Shown in pieces: positions 9,272 through 16,355 of a stretch of 45,662 nucleotides of DNA (positions are counted from its first letter, which is position 1; each line of letters opens with the position of its first letter). The stretch comes from UBA8516 sp035455245. GTDB taxonomy: Archaea; Thermoproteota; Nitrososphaeria; Nitrososphaerales; Nitrosopumilaceae. The stretch spans positions 1-45,662 of the forward strand of contig DATIFN010000042.1 in the NCBI GenBank assembly GCA_035455245.1, in the 5' to 3' direction. The position numbers and the translations under genes are program-made. The notes below the pieces were generated by a model that was given only the letters and a program-made list of their open reading frames with translations, was not told where the DNA came from and made no database searches.

Positions 9272-9715
9272 ATGATTTTAAAATATCTAGCCCTTGCGTC
9301 TCTGATTGTTCTGTATTCATTGATGTTCATAGGTGGTTATGTTTCTGCAAGTGGTCTTGGCCTTTCTTGTCCAGAATGGCCTTTGTGCCCAAGCGGTGTA
9401 CTACCAACTCAAGAATATCTAATTGAGTGGAGCCACAGATTTATTGCAGCAACAACTGGTGTCCTAATTGTCTCTACAGCAGTTGGAAGCTGGTTAGCAA
9501 AAGGTTCTGACAAAAAAATAAGAATCACTGGAACCCTGGCTGGCATTTTTGTTGTTACTCAAATAACTCTAGGCGCCATAGTAATTGATCTGAAATTACA
9601 TGCATTGCTGGTTGCCATTCACCTTGGAATCGGCATTTTACTTTTTGCAATGACTCTGCTTACTGTTTTGTTTGCTTTTAGAATGGATAGAGTATCAGTT
9701 CAAGCTAAGGTTTAG
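9272..9715 (+). CDS. ctaA: Half-size heme A synthase (CtaA/Cox15 family)
   Basis: This 147-residue protein has four membrane helices, half the eight of bacterial CtaA; half-size forms are known from archaea. It begins with the GLGLSCPEWPLCP signature, a Cys33/Cys39 pair in the first outer loop. The putative heme ligands are His55 (EWSHRF) and His117, with a further His110. The family oxidises the methyl group of heme O to give heme A, and works as a dimer when half-size. It starts 2 nt after the cupredoxin stop, so the oxidase operon carries its own cofactor enzyme. Its last codons overlap the end of the opposite-strand gene by 11 bp. Confidence 0.88.
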   Translation: MILKYLALASLIVLYSLMFIGGYVSASGLGLSCPEWPLCPSGVLPTQEYLIEWSHRFIAATTGVLIVSTAVGSWLAKGSDKKIRITGTLAGIFVVTQITLGAIVIDLKLHALLVAIHLGIGILLFAMTLLTVLFAFRMDRVSVQAKV

Positions 9716-10229
9716 CGCTTGTCTTTTTCTTCCTTGAAAGAAAACTCCAGATCATCAATCCAGTTCCTGCAAAGCCGCCAGCAATTACGGTATAATAGAA
9801 AATATATCCAAAAGGAACTAATGTAGTAACATTAAAAGTGTATGTTAGCACGCCACCGTTGTCTGCTACATCATACAGATCTACTCTATAGATATGAATC
9901 CCTGGATCTTTGAAGACATAATCATATTCCCAATGTCCTCCTTCATGGTATGCCGGCTGTATCGTTTCTATCAATTCGTCGTTATAGTATATCCTAATTC
10001 CCATCTTGAATTTTTCGACCTCATTTTCACTATCGTCTAAAACTCTGAAAAGAATCTGGGATTTTTCACCAACAGTTGGGATCTCAGGTAAAGTTGCGAT
10101 CTCCACCCTGTACTTGCCAATCTTTTCTTCAGAGGAATTAAAAAGAGAATGTGCATTTGCATAGCAAATTGGTGAAATTACCAAAAAGGCAAGAAAAATT
10201 ATAAGAAAAACCTGGTTAAAATTTACCAT
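9705..10229 (-). CDS. Membrane-anchored exported beta-rich protein, function unknown
   Basis: The product is 174 residues when started at the ATG at 10229. A TATA-like TAATATATTG centred near 10257 fits a leaderless start there and leaves a good signal peptide; an in-frame start at 10289 would put 20 poorly placed residues before it. After the signal comes an exported domain of about 100 residues with beta-rich, Ig-like character (aromatic/Gly pattern EGGHWEYDYVFKDPGIHIY). A C-terminal membrane helix and a KKK tail follow. Its place, tail-to-tail with the oxidase operon, suggests an envelope or copper-related role, but no diagnostic metal motif is visible. Confidence 0.75.
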   Translation of the reverse strand: MVNFNQVFLIIFLAFLVISPICYANAHSLFNSSEEKIGKYRVEIATLPEIPTVGEKSQILFRVLDDSENEVEKFKMGIRIYYNDELIETIQPAYHEGGHWEYDYVFKDPGIHIYRVDLYDVADNGGVLTYTFNVTTLVPFGYIFYYTVIAGGFAGTGLMIWSFLSRKKKTSAKP

Positions 10230-10324
10230 TTCTAAAACATGACTTTTCTTTAATATATTGTAAATGAATGTGCGGTTGAAAATTAACAAAAGCTTTAAAT
10301 CCGGTCTGAAAAGAATTGCAATGA

Positions 10325-10921
10325 ATGGCTACTGTTAGTAAAACCATTGATATCAAAGCAGCCGTATCAGATGTATTTACTTATTTTGCAAGACCTGAAC
10401 ACATTGCCGACCAATTTGAAGAACGTGTAGGTATGACTGTCGTTCCAATGGATGTTAAGGCAGGAATGGGGGTTGGAACTACATTTAGAGTAATAGGTGA
10501 TTTTGATGGAAAACGACTCGAATGGGATTGTGAAACTACAGAGTTTATTCAAGGCGAAAGAATTGCAGCAAAGATGATCAAGGGCCCATTTAAGAAATGG
10601 AATATTGTAATGGAGTTCAAAAAGCTTGACGAAAAGCTGACTAGACTTGGCATGATAGTAAATTATGAAATGCCGCTTGGCCCACTAGGTGGAATTCTTA
10701 ACAAGATGAAATTTGCAAAGATTGCAGAAAAAGGAATGGAGACTGCACTGTACAAAGTTAGAGGACTACTAGAAGGAAACGGTTCAATTCCTGTTTACAT
10801 CACACTTGATGCATACAGAAAACTTTTGACAGAAAAAGAAAAGATGAATAACGCACCAGTGTCTACAGTATTGACAAGAATACTTGAGAAATACTCTCAA
10901 ATCGAGACTGCAAAAATTTAA
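10325..10921 (+). CDS. SRPBCC (START/polyketide-cyclase-like) protein
   Basis: The first ~145 residues of this 198-residue protein follow the SRPBCC helix-grip fold. An opening beta strand leads to the AAVSDVFTYFARPEHIADQF helix, then come strands with WDCETTEF and the long C-terminal helix. Such proteins bind hydrophobic ligands in a deep pocket; substrate and role here are unknown. A further ~50-residue tail contains a heptad-like helical segment. A TTTAAAT element about 30 nt before the ATG fits a leaderless transcript. It is divergent from the gene at 9705-10229 and is followed by tRNA-Lys. Confidence 0.8.
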   Translation: MATVSKTIDIKAAVSDVFTYFARPEHIADQFEERVGMTVVPMDVKAGMGVGTTFRVIGDFDGKRLEWDCETTEFIQGERIAAKMIKGPFKKWNIVMEFKKLDEKLTRLGMIVNYEMPLGPLGGILNKMKFAKIAEKGMETALYKVRGLLEGNGSIPVYITLDAYRKLLTEKEKMNNAPVSTVLTRILEKYSQIETAKI

Positions 10922-10977
10922 AATTAATTTCATTCTCACTCAAGTTTAAATAACGAAATTAGCGCCTGCTATTTTGC

Positions 10978-11064
10978 GGGTCTATGGCTCAGCCAGGTAG
11001 AGCGAGGGACTCTTAAGATTTCAGAGAAATCCCTATGCCGTGGGTTCAAATCCCACTAGACCCG
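10978..11064 (+). tRNA. tRNA-Lys (CUU) with a 13-nt intron
   Basis: Acceptor strands GGGTCTA and TAGACCC pair, followed by discriminator G. The D stem is GCTC/GAGC, the anticodon stem AGGGA/TCCCT and the T arm GTGGG-TTCAAAT-CCCAC. The anticodon is CTT at 11012-11014. The CCA end is not encoded. A TTTAAA box lies about 30 nt upstream. The last 14 bases recur at 15930-15943, which suggests this gene served as an integration target. Confidence 0.95.
11016..11028 (+). other. tRNA-Lys intron (13 nt, canonical position 37/38)
   Basis: CTCT (11010-11013) pairs with AGAG (11023-11026), leaving 3-nt bulges TAA and AAA on either side. This is the bulge-helix-bulge form cut by archaeal splicing endonuclease. 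Cutting after the second base of each bulge removes 11016-11028 and restores a 7-nt loop. Confidence 0.85.
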
Positions 11065-11471
11065 TTGAATTTTTTTATGAAAAGATAGAGTCAGAAAAAA
11101 TTCTGAAATTATAACTGGGTCTTATCAAATCCATGCCCACGATTTATCAGATACCTCTTGATAACATCCCGCTTACAATAAAAGTAAATTATAGCTGAAA
11201 GTGCAAATTTTAAGCTGATTCACACACTTGATCTAATCTACATCGATAACCTAAATTTAATGTAGATGAAATTAAATCATCATGCACCAACAAGAAGTTT
11301 AGAATATTCCACATCAGTCAAAAGTGATTGCTCTAGAACAACTTTCATTTTTCTTATTTTAAAAATAAAACGATCATTGACTGGATGTTTACATAGAAAA
11401 CATACGCATCATTTTATAGATATGAGAGATATCGCTAGTCTACGGCATTATTTGACCTTGAAACCATAGAT
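11065..11471. other. Gene-poor stretch between tRNA-Lys and the RHH regulator
   Basis: These 407 bases are AT-rich. The only open frame (11266-11469) has a Leu/His/Arg-rich composition without recognisable features and is not called. No GTCA array like those at 12024 and 13933 is present, so the regulator is probably not controlled in the same way. The promoter of the regulator presumably lies near 11410-11450, where TTTTATAGATATG occurs. Confidence 0.4.
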
Positions 11472-11999
11472 ATGGCTCCTAGTACGAACCGAATAACCCT
11501 GAGGTTGCCAAAAAATACCTTAGAAGAGCTAAAAAAAGAAGCTGATGAAAAGGACCTGCCACTAAGTTCTCTTATGATTAGAATATTAAACAAAAACGTC
11601 TCCTTTGAGAGACAGTTTGGGTCAATAAAGACCATATTGTTGTCAGATGTCTTGTTTGAGGATATAATTAACAACATGGATCAAGAGACAATTGAAAAAG
11701 TGGCAAAGATGGGACCAAAGATAGTAAGAAAGCTCTGCACTTTGTCTAGATGGAAGTACGATATTGATTCGATTATAGACAATTACTTTACAACACTTAC
11801 AAAATATTGTGGTTGGTTCAAGTTTAAGCATCATATTGCTCATTCAAATTATCATCTTGTTTTTGAAACACGTTTGGGTCATAATTGGGCAAAATTTCTT
11901 TTGATTTATGTTAGATCAATTTTAGAATCAATGAAGATTCGAATTGATCATGAATCGTTGGAGGATGATGTAATATGTTTCAAGTTTGTAAAACGATAA
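11472..11999 (+). CDS. Ribbon-helix-helix (CopG-type) regulator with an unknown C-terminal domain
   Basis: Residues 6-40 of this 175-residue protein are a classic ribbon-helix-helix: strand NRITLRLP, helix LEELKKEADEKD, then LPLSSLMIRILN. RHH proteins bind DNA as dimers through the strand, often cooperatively on tandem sites. The remaining ~130 residues (His/Trp-containing, ending DDVICFKFVKR) are not recognised; they may bind a ligand or mediate oligomerisation. The gene ends 25 bp before an array of GTCA motifs that precedes the next gene, so it is the obvious candidate binder. A copy of its last seven codons occurs at 13910-13930 before a second array. It lies in the tRNA-Lys island. Confidence 0.75.
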   Translation: MAPSTNRITLRLPKNTLEELKKEADEKDLPLSSLMIRILNKNVSFERQFGSIKTILLSDVLFEDIINNMDQETIEKVAKMGPKIVRKLCTLSRWKYDIDSIIDNYFTTLTKYCGWFKFKHHIAHSNYHLVFETRLGHNWAKFLLIYVRSILESMKIRIDHESLEDDVICFKFVKR

Positions 12000-12023
12000 T
12001 TCTGATACGATTTGTTCCTAAAT

Positions 12024-12083
12024 GTCTGACATTGTCAGACAATGTCACAAATGTCACGATTGTCATCTAAACTCATATATAAT
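12024..12083 (+). promoter_or_regulatory. Phased GTCA operator array and TATA box (promoter copy 1)
   Basis: GTC-type motifs start at 12024, 12034, 12044, 12053 and 12062, that is every 9-10 bp on one DNA face. The first two form a perfect inverted repeat GTCTGAC-ATT-GTCAGAC (12024-12040). The TATA box TATATAAT (12076-12083) is about 25 nt before the ATG at 12104. From the 12044 site to past the TATA box the sequence is nearly identical to promoter copy 2 at 13981-14020. Confidence 0.75.
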
Positions 12084-12103
12084 TTCCCAAGAATGAGAAT
12101 GCA

Positions 12104-12919
12104 ATGACTATTATACGATATCAAGAAAAGAAAAATTTAGCAACACGATCTTTTAATGCAGTTATAATGATAATAGCTTTGGTGGTAGGTGTAATGATTT
12201 CGCCATCTCTGTCAGCATCAGCAACCTCCTATGATTCATTTCAGAGCACTCAGGTCACAAAGGTAGGTAGTACGTCGATAAATGTATCTGCAGTAAAGGG
12301 TAAGATGACCATTTATGATCCACAGATTAGTCAATCATCAGATCATCGTGATACCATGGTTTACCTCTTCCACCCATTTCAGTTTACTCTTGGAGCTGGA
12401 TATCACGTAACGAAACCTTCTGGCTCTTTGGTAAAGACGCACCTTGTTTATTATTATAAGGACTCTGCAGGAATTTTGTCACATAACCTGGTAACTATGG
12501 CTGCTGCATATCCGTGTATCTGGGGAGTTGTGCAACAAGCATCTCCAGGAAGCACAAACTGGAAGGCTACAATAAGAGATTGTAATCAAGTAGATATCTT
12601 CACTTATACATTTACTCCGGGAGTAGGAGTAACTAACCCAACTCCTGCTGCTATGTCTAGAGCATTGTCACAAAGTGTCACAGGAAATAACTTACCTGCG
12701 ACCATTGATCAATTAACAATAGGATACTGGAACGGCGGAAGTCTTAGTCAACATCTTATAGATTCTGGCGTAACAGTGAGTGATTATAAATGTGCTAGTG
12801 AAGATAGTTGGTTGTATAACCTTGTATCTAATTATTACAAATTTACCACAGGACCTGGAGTAGCTTCATCAGATAACTGTTCTAGTGATAATTCTGTCAG
12901 AAAAGCCCCGGGTGAATAA
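12104..12919 (+). CDS. Secreted protein of unknown function, island protein 1
   Basis: This 271-residue protein has a signal peptide (basic start, hydrophobic residues about 18-35, cleavage near ASA-TS). The mature part is rich in Ser, Thr, Tyr, Gly and Asn with aromatic beta-strand patterns and five cysteines, consistent with an extracellular beta-sandwich. No catalytic signature was recognised. The ATG lies about 25 nt after TATATAAT, so the mRNA is leaderless and under the GTCA array. It is 5 nt upstream of the next secreted protein and probably cotranscribed with it. Confidence 0.75.
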   Translation: MTIIRYQEKKNLATRSFNAVIMIIALVVGVMISPSLSASATSYDSFQSTQVTKVGSTSINVSAVKGKMTIYDPQISQSSDHRDTMVYLFHPFQFTLGAGYHVTKPSGSLVKTHLVYYYKDSAGILSHNLVTMAAAYPCIWGVVQQASPGSTNWKATIRDCNQVDIFTYTFTPGVGVTNPTPAAMSRALSQSVTGNNLPATIDQLTIGYWNGGSLSQHLIDSGVTVSDYKCASEDSWLYNLVSNYYKFTTGPGVASSDNCSSDNSVRKAPGE

Positions 12920-12924
12920 AAGAA

Positions 12925-13632
12925 ATGAATCAACATAAATTAAACAGAAAAACAATTGCGATTTCCTTAGTATCTTTACTAGTCGCAATTATTGGTATCA
13001 TACAATTAGGTCCTATGATAATGACAAATAGCGAAATTCAACACATCCAGTTGACTATCCTACCTGAACCCCAAAATGCTAATGCTATGCCCATAGAAAA
13101 TGCAGGATGCCTACCGTCTTCAATAACTGCCTTAGGAGAACAACCAGATATCAAAGTCAGGACAGCACACGTGTTACCCTTAGGATATGATTTGAAAGCG
13201 GTTGACTACGCTGAAAGAGGCTGGGTTACTCTGTTCTACTGGGATAATACCATGTGCCCATTTGAATTCAATTCACATGATTATTCTCTAAAAGGTGTAA
13301 TCACAATAACAAAGTATTATCAAGACCCTTCACGAGGAACCACAAATGCATCTGACTATGTGAATAGTGTTTTGTCTGATCCAGACAACAAACTCTATGC
13401 TAAATGGCATACTATCACTTTAGGTGGAAATCTTGCAGGCACCGAAGCAGTTGGGACCGAACCATTTGAAGGTAAAAGCTCAACCTATCTTGACGGAAAA
13501 TTGGTAGATGAAAAACCAATTCCATCTCCTTCGATGGTGTACTTTATCCATAAAGATGACAACGCAGAATACAGAATATCAGGTAATTTGCCTCTGGACG
13601 ATTTGATAAAGGTAGCAGAATCAATAAAATAA
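12925..13632 (+). CDS. Secreted protein with a DUF4367-like C terminus, island protein 2
   Basis: This 235-residue protein has an N-terminal signal or anchor helix (about 12-32). The exported domain includes VTLFYWDNTMCPFEF and an AEYRISGNLPLDDLIKVAES ending. That final strand-helix element resembles the end of DUF4367 and outer-membrane-carrier-like domains, where a short helix follows a beta sheet. The two mature cysteines (near residues 61 and 112) could form a disulphide. The function is unknown. It starts 5 nt after the previous stop, so the two secreted proteins form one operon. Confidence 0.7.
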   Translation: MNQHKLNRKTIAISLVSLLVAIIGIIQLGPMIMTNSEIQHIQLTILPEPQNANAMPIENAGCLPSSITALGEQPDIKVRTAHVLPLGYDLKAVDYAERGWVTLFYWDNTMCPFEFNSHDYSLKGVITITKYYQDPSRGTTNASDYVNSVLSDPDNKLYAKWHTITLGGNLAGTEAVGTEPFEGKSSTYLDGKLVDEKPIPSPSMVYFIHKDDNAEYRISGNLPLDDLIKVAESIK

Positions 13633-13930
13633 GCTACCAACACCCTCTTATTTTTTGTAACTATGAATCTATGAGTTACTTATCTAAATCTAATCTATGA
13701 AATATCTTCATTTTTTACTGATATTTTTTATCTTGATTGTATTTGCATGATAATATCAGATCCCATGGATCCAGCTCTTGCAAAAAATTTTTGTCATTCT
13801 CGGACAATAAGGATAGAGCGACTGGATTGTTTTGTATCTTATACGATAAATACTGAACAACATCATGAATAAATAAAATATTAATTCTTGAAAATAAGAT
13901 CATAATAATTTTCAAGTTTGTAAAACGATA
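13633..13930 (+). pseudogene. Gene-poor stretch ending in the decayed tail of a second RHH regulator
   Basis: No intact gene lies here. The final 21 bases (13910-13930) are identical to the end of the RHH gene (11978-11998) and read FKFVKR then a stop in the same frame. Weaker similarity extends back to about 13888; further upstream the frame meets stops. Both tails are followed by a GTCA array, so this looks like the relic of a duplicated regulator-plus-promoter unit. The rest of the stretch is AT-rich and unremarkable. Confidence 0.6.
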
Positions 13931-13932
13931 GT

Positions 13933-14020
13933 GTCAGACGATGGCAGACATTGTCACAGATTGTGACATTGTCATCAATTGTCACAAATGTCACTGTTGT
14001 CATCTAAACTCCTATATAAT
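13933..14020 (+). promoter_or_regulatory. Phased GTCA operator array and TATA box (promoter copy 2)
   Basis: Eight motif positions start at 13933, 13943 (variant GGCA), 13953, 13963 (inverted, GTGAC), 13971, 13981, 13990 and 13999, at intervals of 10, 10, 10, 8, 10, 9 and 9 bp. The motifs at 13953 and 13963 form an inverted repeat GTCAC-AGATT-GTGAC. TATATAAT (14013-14020) is about 26 nt before the ATG at 14042. The promoter-proximal half differs from copy 1 by only a few bases over about 50. Confidence 0.75.
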
Positions 14021-14041
14021 TTCCCAAGAATTGAAATATCA

Positions 14042-15196
14042 ATGATAAAAATTAAATTCAAAAAATTAGCAACCACATCGATCATTGCATCACTGATAAT
14101 TGGATTGATTTCGTTATCCACAATGATAACAATACCAAATGTTAATGCAGCTACAACCACACTGAGTCAGGACTGTGCAGACAACGCCAGCACAATAGCC
14201 CATTCTCTGGCTTCTAAACTCGATGAGACTAAAGCAAAATCATTGGCTTCAAGTAATAGCGAGTTTAATGATCGGACACAAGGTTACATCATATCGAATA
14301 GTGATATATTTAATGAATGGCAAATCAATAAAACAGATTGTACTCCTGTTTGGAAAGATGTAAACATAGTCTACTTTCTTAACGACACTAGTGGCTATGC
14401 AAAAAACCTAGTCTTTACACTGGATCCAGAATTGAAGACTGTGATCAAGGTTGATGAATACAAGGCGGGTTTTGCCTTCATTTCCAACACTCACTGGGAT
14501 GGTTACGAATTCTATGGAAACTCACTACATAGTCTAACTGTATATAAGGCACAAGCAATATACAATCATCCTACAGTTTCCAAACCTGTTTCTGGTCCAA
14601 CTTGTCCTTCTTCAAATACTTGTGATCTACTAATATGGACAGGTCTAGGGAATGCAGTAGGAGCATCAAATGGTAACCTTGCACAAACAGGATCTGTTAG
14701 TACTGTTAATTGCAGCACTAATCCTTGTACCACAAGCTACTTCATGTTCTATGAGTTCCTTCCTAATGCATACGTGAATTGCGGATCAATAAACGCCAAT
14801 GACCAGATTTCTGCCAAAATAACAAAGGGTAGTGGCTCTAGTAGTCTTTACGACGTAAGTACTGTTGATACATATCTGTCAAAAATGTGTACAAAGACGG
14901 GATATTCATATCCACAATTGACTAATCCTACAATAGCTCCATTCATAAATGAAAGAGATTGTTTTACTTCCTCCTGTTCAACGATTCATTCGTTGGCAAA
15001 GTTCGGCACAGATACAATCGTTGGCTATATGCAATATAATGGTATTCTGAATTCCATCTCGGTACCATACAATAACTCGTACTATACGGAAGACCAAATG
15101 TGGAATCCATCCTATGGCGCCACACATAACGTAAGCCACAACGGTGCAGGCTCTGGTTCGTTTACTGAAACTTGGTTGTCGAGCAACAACACTTGA
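14042..15196 (+). CDS. Secreted glutamic (G1/eqolisin-like) peptidase candidate with an N-terminal prodomain-like region
   Basis: The start at 14042 is chosen because it is 26 nt from the TATA box and opens a clean signal peptide (cleavage near NVNA-AT); an upstream in-frame ATG would lie inside the operator array. The product is 384 residues. Residues 45-146 form a domain also found at the end of the next gene (IFNEW and VWKDVN motifs). Residues about 150-384 resemble the peptidase G1/A4 fold in order of motifs: WDGYEF (152), IWTGLG (199), GNLAQTG with Gln215, FMFYEFLP (235-241), ANDQISAKI (252-260) and APFINERD with Glu304. Gln plus Glu is the G1 catalytic pair. Several Cys suggest disulphides. 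A non-catalytic lectin-like beta-sandwich is the alternative. Confidence 0.6.
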   Translation: MIKIKFKKLATTSIIASLIIGLISLSTMITIPNVNAATTTLSQDCADNASTIAHSLASKLDETKAKSLASSNSEFNDRTQGYIISNSDIFNEWQINKTDCTPVWKDVNIVYFLNDTSGYAKNLVFTLDPELKTVIKVDEYKAGFAFISNTHWDGYEFYGNSLHSLTVYKAQAIYNHPTVSKPVSGPTCPSSNTCDLLIWTGLGNAVGASNGNLAQTGSVSTVNCSTNPCTTSYFMFYEFLPNAYVNCGSINANDQISAKITKGSGSSSLYDVSTVDTYLSKMCTKTGYSYPQLTNPTIAPFINERDCFTSSCSTIHSLAKFGTDTIVGYMQYNGILNSISVPYNNSYYTEDQMWNPSYGATHNVSHNGAGSGSFTETWLSSNNT

Positions 15197-15247
15197 CAAA
15201 TCATTTACTTTATTTTTTATATACTTACAATACTAACAGATAATATA

Positions 15248-15865
15248 TTGTCATTTTTCAATACTCACCTTGTAAAATCAATCCTCTTCTTCATTACGCT
15301 CGTTACAATAGTATTTTCTGTTATCGGCCCCATTGCTATTGCGGAGATACAAGATATGTCTAATCCATCACCCCTAAAACAATACAGGTCTGGTGTGGCT
15401 GTCAAAGATATTAGATGCAATATGGGATTCGTATTGATAATCAAATCAAAAGATGGTTCTCCTGCATGTGTAAAACCCGGAAGTGCGTCAAAACTTGAGC
15501 TGTGGGGATGGGCAACGAAAATCACAGATTTCACGATTAAGGGGATAAAACTTGATTGCACCAAACCAATTGGATTGCAAATGCAGGAAATTGATAAATC
15601 CATCAATCAAACAAAAGCCATTGCACTTGCTTATACATCACAGGAATTTCTGTCAAAATCAAATCAATATAGTTCCCTTCACTTTAACAGTATATTCAAC
15701 GAGTGGATTACCGGTGACCCCTGTAATACAGTATGGAAAGGTGTTAATGTGATATTTTCTGGGAATAATCAAGAAAGTATCGTTATAAATATTCAGGTAA
15801 CTGAAGATGTCAATCTAACCAAAGTACTCAATGTAACAGAGTATGAAAGTGGATTTGCAAAATGA
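15248..15865 (+). CDS. Secreted protein with SPLKQ/GSPACVK domain and IFNEW domain, island protein 4
   Basis: This 205-residue protein starts at TTG 15248, about 30 nt after TTTTATATAC. That start gives a signal peptide; the first internal ATG would lose it. Residues about 39-87 carry SPLKQYRSG, DIRC and DGSPACVKP then GWA, a module recurring in the broken gene at 43772-44925. Residues about 115-205 match residues 63-145 of the preceding protein: TKAIALA, SIFNEW, a DPCNTVWKGVNV stretch and a YESGFAK end. It thus combines two modules seen separately in its neighbours. No enzymatic motif is visible. The cysteines could pair outside the cell. Confidence 0.65.
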   Translation: MSFFNTHLVKSILFFITLVTIVFSVIGPIAIAEIQDMSNPSPLKQYRSGVAVKDIRCNMGFVLIIKSKDGSPACVKPGSASKLELWGWATKITDFTIKGIKLDCTKPIGLQMQEIDKSINQTKAIALAYTSQEFLSKSNQYSSLHFNSIFNEWITGDPCNTVWKGVNVIFSGNNQESIVINIQVTEDVNLTKVLNVTEYESGFAK

Positions 15866-15897
15866 AAACTCTGCATCTAGTTTTTTACGAATAAACC

Positions 15898-15943
15898 GGG
15901 TCCAAAATAGTCCCATCATGGTGGTATATTCCCACTAGACCCG
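15898..15943 (+). repeat. tRNA-Lys-like remnant / second attachment-site copy
   Basis: Bases 15930-15943 repeat exactly the last 14 bases of tRNA-Lys. A GGGTCCA at 15898-15904 would pair with TAGACCC (6 of 7 pairs), mimicking the acceptor stem, but the 31 bases between cannot form a tRNA. This is best read as the right-hand boundary of the inserted island. Confidence 0.6.
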
Positions 15944-16025
15944 CTGCTTTTAGTCAATATTATTTTTTATTTTTCAAAAAAAATTTTTCCTAACATATTT
16001 AGCACGTTAAATTTTTATTTTTTGT

Positions 16026-16172
16026 ATGAAACTGTTTGGAAAAAAAGAAGAACCTTCAGCTCCAATATGTAAAATCTGCAATATGGAGTTCATGATGGAG
16101 GAAAGAATGATCAGACACATGACAAAGGCACATTCAAGACCAACCGGCTGGAAAAAATCCAACGGAACTTGA
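16026..16172 (+). CDS. Mini C2H2 zinc-finger protein (48 aa)
   Basis: The frame ATG-AAA-CTG to TGA encodes 48 residues. A single finger has Cys14 and Cys17 in ICKIC and His33 and His38 in RHMTKAH, with 15 residues between Cys17 and His33. Basic ends surround it. Such one-finger proteins are common in Thaumarchaeota and may bind nucleic acid or protein. It is the first gene right of the island boundary. Confidence 0.75.
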   Translation: MKLFGKKEEPSAPICKICNMEFMMEERMIRHMTKAHSRPTGWKKSNGT

Positions 16173-16185
16173 ATTTAAATCCGTT

Positions 16186-16344
16186 TTAATGTGTACATTG
16201 ACAATCTACAAGTTTGGTATCAAAGGTGCAGTCATGTGGTCCTTCTGAGGCTGCATCTACGGGAATCTTTTTCATACACTCCTCATGTCGTCCTTTTTTG
16301 CAAAACCAACAAACTGGGCCATTTTGAGTTTTTGATTCCATCAT
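16186..16344 (-). CDS. Cysteine-rich mini zinc-binding protein (52 aa)
   Basis: The minus-strand frame from tandem ATG codons at 16344 and 16341 to TAA at 16186 encodes 52 residues. Cys12, Cys15 and Cys23 (CWFCKKGRHEEC), then Cys39, Cys48 and Cys50, with His20, His37 and a final His52, would give two metal sites. No family name can be given. It lies 11 bp after another minus-strand finger gene and could be cotranscribed with it. Confidence 0.65.
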   Translation of the reverse strand: MMESKTQNGPVCWFCKKGRHEECMKKIPVDAASEGPHDCTFDTKLVDCQCTH

Positions 16345-16355
16345 TTCTCACTCAT

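Larger units (their letters stand above)
11051..15943. mobile_element. Putative integrated accessory island at tRNA-Lys
   Basis: The segment is bounded by two copies of a 14-bp sequence, TCCCACTAGACCCG: at the 3' end of tRNA-Lys (11051-11064) and at 15930-15943. Between them lie a ribbon-helix-helix regulator, four secreted proteins of narrow distribution, duplicated promoters and a decayed gene remnant, flanked by ordinary chromosomal genes. Insertion at tRNA 3' ends is the hallmark of archaeal integrative elements. No integrase, replication or capsid gene is visible, so this could be a decayed element, one mobilised in trans, or an accessory cluster whose repeat arose otherwise. Confidence 0.5.

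Noticed and set aside
11266..11469. Open frame of 67 codons before the RHH gene
   Set aside because: Unlike protein in composition, no motif, no clear promoter; treated as non-coding.
12024..14003. GTCA arrays as a CRISPR or iteron-type origin
   Set aside because: Units are 9-10 bp without unique spacers and end at TATA boxes of genes; an operator explains them better, though an iteron role was considered.
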